A DNA stretch of 7,848 nucleotides from Actinomycetota bacterium (GTDB lineage: Bacteria > Actinomycetota > Actinomycetes > Actinomycetales > Microbacteriaceae): NCBI GenBank assembly GCA_009703465.1, contig WLGC01000031.1:1-7848 (forward strand), written 5' to 3'. Within the stretch, counting starts at the first letter, position 1, and each line of letters begins with the position of its first letter. The notes below the pieces were generated by a model. It ran no database searches and was not told the origin of the DNA. It was given only the letters and a program-made list of their open reading frames with translations. The position numbers were made by a program, and so were the translations under genes. This document shows, one piece after another, positions 5,776 through 7,848 of this stretch.

Positions 5776-6885
5776 AACTGTTGCCAACTCAACGCTTGGC
5801 AGATCTGGGAACGCCTGAGCCACACCGGAGTAGGTAATCTTGCCATCGTGCGTATTTAGACCTTTAGCCAGAGCCTCATCTTTTCTTAGCGCCTGCTGCC
5901 AACCCTTATCAGCTAGAGCCAAAACATACTGAAGGGTTGCGTTAGTTAGCGCTCTGGTTGATGTTGCTGGTACTGCACCGGGCATGTTGGCCACACAGTA
6001 GTAAACACTGTTGTGCACCTTGAATGTTGGTGCATCGTGAGTAGTTGGTTTTGAATTCTCAAAGCAGCCACCTTGATCGATAGCAATATCAACCAATACC
6101 GAACCAGGCTTCATCGTCTTCACCATTGCATCGGTAACTAGCTTTGGCGCCTTCTCACCTGGAATCAAAACTGATCCAATGACAAGGTCTGCATCTCTAA
6201 GCTGCTCAGCAATTTCGTATGCTGTTGATACGCGGGTTTTTACCTGGCCACCAAATCTTTCATCAATTTCACGAAGCTTTGGAATTGAAATATCAATCAC
6301 GGTGACATCAGCTTGCATACCGTTGGCAATTGTTGCCGCGTGCTCGCCGGCGACTCCTCCACCGATAACAACAACCTTTGCTTTAGGTGTTCCTGGAACC
6401 CCGCCCATCAACACTCCGGTGCCACCTTCGTTTTTCATGAGTTGGTAAGCACCTATTTGAGCTGAAAGTCTTCCGGCTACCTCACTCATTGGTTGCAATA
6501 GAGGTAATGCCCTGTTTGCCAATTGGACAGTCTCATAGGCAATGGCAGTGGTGCCAGCTGCTAGAAGTGCCTCAGTGCATTCTCTAGATGCGGCTAGGTG
6601 AAGGTAGGTAAACAAAAGCTGATCGCGACGCATCAATTTGTACTCGGCCTTGATTGGCTCTTTCACTTTTAGCAGCAGATCTCCGTGCGCCCAGACTTCC
6701 TCCGCTGTGTTGAGCATCTTTGCTCCCTGAGCCACGAAGTCAGCGTCGGTGAAACCTGAGCCAGCGCCAGCGCCAGCCTGAATAAACACTTCGTGTCCGC
6801 GGGCAACTAGTTCGTGAACACCGGCTGGGGTGATTGCTACTCGGTACTCGTTGTTCTTAATTTCGGTGGGAATGGCGATACGCAT
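5767..6885 (-). CDS. ald: Alanine dehydrogenase (NAD-dependent)
   Basis: This 372-aa cytoplasmic enzyme interconverts L-alanine plus NAD+ and pyruvate plus ammonia plus NADH, linking alanine use or synthesis to nitrogen and redox balance. The length is typical. Key residues fall at the M. tuberculosis Ald positions: R15 (NNEYR) and K75 (LLKVKEP) for substrate binding, catalytic H96 (YLHLAA) and D270 (VDIAIDQGG). There is a Rossmann motif GGGVAG (175-180) with D198 at the end of the second strand, which fits NAD preference. Full length with the Ald-type C-terminus separates it from transhydrogenase PntA. The start at 6885 is supported by a strong AAGGAGA ribosome binding site 5 nt upstream. 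Divergent transcription from an Lrp/AsnC gene suggests regulation of the AldR type. Confidence 0.96.
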   Translation of the reverse strand: MRIAIPTEIKNNEYRVAITPAGVHELVARGHEVFIQAGAGAGSGFTDADFVAQGAKMLNTAEEVWAHGDLLLKVKEPIKAEYKLMRRDQLLFTYLHLAASRECTEALLAAGTTAIAYETVQLANRALPLLQPMSEVAGRLSAQIGAYQLMKNEGGTGVLMGGVPGTPKAKVVVIGGGVAGEHAATIANGMQADVTVIDISIPKLREIDERFGGQVKTRVSTAYEIAEQLRDADLVIGSVLIPGEKAPKLVTDAMVKTMKPGSVLVDIAIDQGGCFENSKPTTHDAPTFKVHNSVYYCVANMPGAVPATSTRALTNATLQYVLALADKGWQQALRKDEALAKGLNTHDGKITYSGVAQAFPDLPSVELATVLA

Positions 6886-7007
6886 TGATTTCTCCTTGAA
6901 CTCCCCTAAATTCTGCAGGAATTTCGTAGTTCATGGTTATATTCTGTAATTTATGCGGTATTTCCACTAAAGTATGCAATAACTGCTGAAATAAAGGAGA
7001 AAAGCCA
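6886..7007. promoter_or_regulatory. Divergent ald / lrp control region with helically phased repeats
   Basis: This 122-nt AT-rich spacer must hold both promoters and probably the regulator's operators. A direct repeat TATGCNNTA occurs at 6952-6960 and 6973-6981, exactly 21 bp (two helical turns) apart. A second pair, beginning TTCTG(C/T)A, occurs at 6911 and 6942, 31 bp (about three turns) apart. Lrp-type octamers typically bind several phased sites, so these are candidate operators. TATAAC on the minus strand (6936-6941) could be the ald -10 element, but no good -35 is seen. Both genes have strong Shine-Dalgarno sites at the edges of this region. Confidence 0.4.
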
Positions 7008-7481
7008 TTGGTTTCGAATAATCTGCAGTCTCAGCTGGATGAGATTGATACTCAGTTAATCAGGCAGCTAACTGCCAACGCCCGAATCACAAATGCAGAT
7101 CTAGCGGCGGCAGTTGGCATAGCCCAATCAACCTGCATCACCAGAGTGCGATCACTTATTAGTCGCGGGGTGATTACCAATTTCACCGCAAATGTGAACC
7201 CCCTGGCTGTGGGTCTCAGTAGCCAGGTACTCATTTCAGTCAGCTTGCGTGCAGGGGCTAGATCTCACCTTGCTGACTTTATGAATGAGATGCGGCAACT
7301 TCCAGAGGTGATTCAAGTATTTTTCCTCGGTGGCTCAGAAGATTTCATTGTGCATCTTGCGGTTAGAGATAATGACCATGTTCGAGAGTTTGTGCTCGAG
7401 AATCTCTCTAGTAAAAACACAGTGGCCTCAACCAGAACCAATATGGTTTTCGAGCACTTTCACAAGGGTCCAGTAGTTTGA
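7008..7481 (+). CDS. Lrp/AsnC-family transcriptional regulator, probable regulator of ald (AldR-like)
   Basis: This 157-aa protein starts with the family helix-turn-helix (LDEIDTQLIRQLTANARITNADLAAAVGIAQSTC region, HTH about 28-50), followed by a hinge with VITNFTANVNPLAVG and a RAM effector/oligomerisation domain (about 74-150). The latter includes the FFLGGSEDFIVHLAV strand-turn typical of the ligand pocket. The family forms dimers to octamers that sense amino acids. In mycobacteria AldR is encoded divergently from ald and responds to alanine; the same arrangement here suggests the same role, which is inference. The start is TTG 7008: a strong AAGGAG (6994-6999) lies 8 nt before it and no in-frame ATG or GTG fits the conserved N-terminus. 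The rare start codon may keep the regulator at a low level. Confidence 0.9.
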   Translation: MVSNNLQSQLDEIDTQLIRQLTANARITNADLAAAVGIAQSTCITRVRSLISRGVITNFTANVNPLAVGLSSQVLISVSLRAGARSHLADFMNEMRQLPEVIQVFFLGGSEDFIVHLAVRDNDHVREFVLENLSSKNTVASTRTNMVFEHFHKGPVV

Positions 7482-7513
7482 AGCAGTCAGTTTTGCAAGA
7501 CTAGGCTGAGTTT
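7478..7513 (+). promoter_or_regulatory. Candidate leaderless promoter of the UPF0303-type gene
   Basis: TTGAAG (7478-7483, overlapping the lrp stop) is a -35-like element. After an 18-nt spacer comes TAGGCT (7502-7507), and the ATG follows 6 nt later at 7514. The -10 hexamer, spacer length and distance to ATG are identical to the msrA promoter candidate. There is no convincing Shine-Dalgarno, so a leaderless transcript separate from lrp is likely. Confidence 0.55.
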
Positions 7514-7848
7514 ATGAATGCACCTCGGGAAAGCGATATTCCAAAAGTTATCCGACAAGAAGAACTACTTGTCTTCAGAAGCTTTGATGCGGCTGACGCC
7601 TGGAATCTAGGCTGCGCTCTGAGGGAAGAGGCGGAAAAATATGATGCCGGCTTGGTAATCGATATTAGAAGCGGTAATCAAATTCTCTTCAACTCATTTA
7701 TGCCTGGTGCCACTATTGAGAACATTGATTGGGTTCGTAAGAAAATCAATCTGGTTCAAATTATGAAAACTAGTTCCTACCTAATTGGGCTTGAGGTGAA
7801 GTTTGGAATTGGTGAAGAAAAAATAAAGGGATTGAGTGATGTTGACTA
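7514..7848 (+). CDS. UPF0303 / heme-degrading-domain (HbpS-GlcG-like fold) protein, 3' end outside window
   Basis: The frame is open from ATG 7514 to the right edge, giving 111 complete residues of a protein that continues beyond the window. Visible are an Asp-Ala-rich helix ending NLGCALREEA (31-40), a core strand VIDIRSGNQILFNSFMPGA (48-66), and a DWVRKKINLV helix (72-81) followed by MKTSSYLIGLE. This pattern is that of UPF0303 proteins, annotated as heme-degrading-domain proteins (relatives of HbpS/GlcG; yeast YBR137W is a eukaryotic member). The biochemical role in bacteria is not settled, so I would not assign heme degradation as fact. There is no signal peptide, which implies a cytoplasmic location. 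The start is supported by the TAGGCT element 6 nt upstream. The preceding gene, lrp, ends 32 nt before. Confidence 0.8.
   Translation, partial: MNAPRESDIPKVIRQEELLVFRSFDAADAWNLGCALREEAEKYDAGLVIDIRSGNQILFNSFMPGATIENIDWVRKKINLVQIMKTSSYLIGLEVKFGIGEEKIKGLSDVD

Noticed and set aside
5767..6885. NAD(P) transhydrogenase alpha subunit (pntA)
   Set aside because: Related fold, but all catalytic residues of alanine dehydrogenase are present at matching positions and there is no pntB or membrane part.
7547..7556. TTATCCGACA as a second DnaA box
   Set aside because: It has an inserted G relative to the consensus and lies inside the coding region of the UPF0303-type gene.

Overview
The window looks like chromosomal DNA from a small-genome, moderate-GC actinobacterium, most likely a planktonic Microbacteriaceae-type organism (Luna/Aquiluna/Rhodoluna-like). 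The reasons are the protein sequences (an actinobacterial EttA, a short tail-less SSB next to ettA, MsrA with a GCFWC active site), very tight gene packing, and TAGGCT-type -10 elements placed so close to ATG that transcripts would be leaderless. The taxonomic placement is inference from remembered protein similarity and by-eye base composition; no search was run.

Layout, left to right. The 3' end of an acyl-CoA thioesterase II gene (tesB) is followed after 6 nt, in the same frame, by a class III PLP aminotransferase (+). This converges, with 2 nt between stop codons, on ettA (ABC-F translation factor, - strand). Upstream of ettA is a 244-nt gene-free stretch with two strong long-range inverted repeats and several local hairpins. 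It is the least explained part of the window. Next come a short ssb (- strand), a 112-nt gap holding a perfect DnaA box, and msrA (- strand). MsrA is divergent from a 10-TM EamA/DMT transporter, whose stop overlaps the start of a 77-aa two-TM protein. That pair converges on ald (alanine dehydrogenase, - strand), which is divergent from an Lrp/AsnC regulator with a TTG start (+), probably its AldR-type regulator. The window closes with the 5' part of a UPF0303/heme-degrading-domain gene.

Functional picture: mostly housekeeping and stress maintenance (translation throttling, ssDNA binding, methionine sulfoxide repair, alanine/NAD balance). There is no sign of phage, IS elements, CRISPR or a defence island, and I found no clearly new multi-gene system. 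The points most worth checking are the structured ettA-ssb intergenic region, the two matching leaderless promoter candidates (msrA and the UPF0303 gene), the DnaA box upstream of ssb, and the ald/lrp control region.
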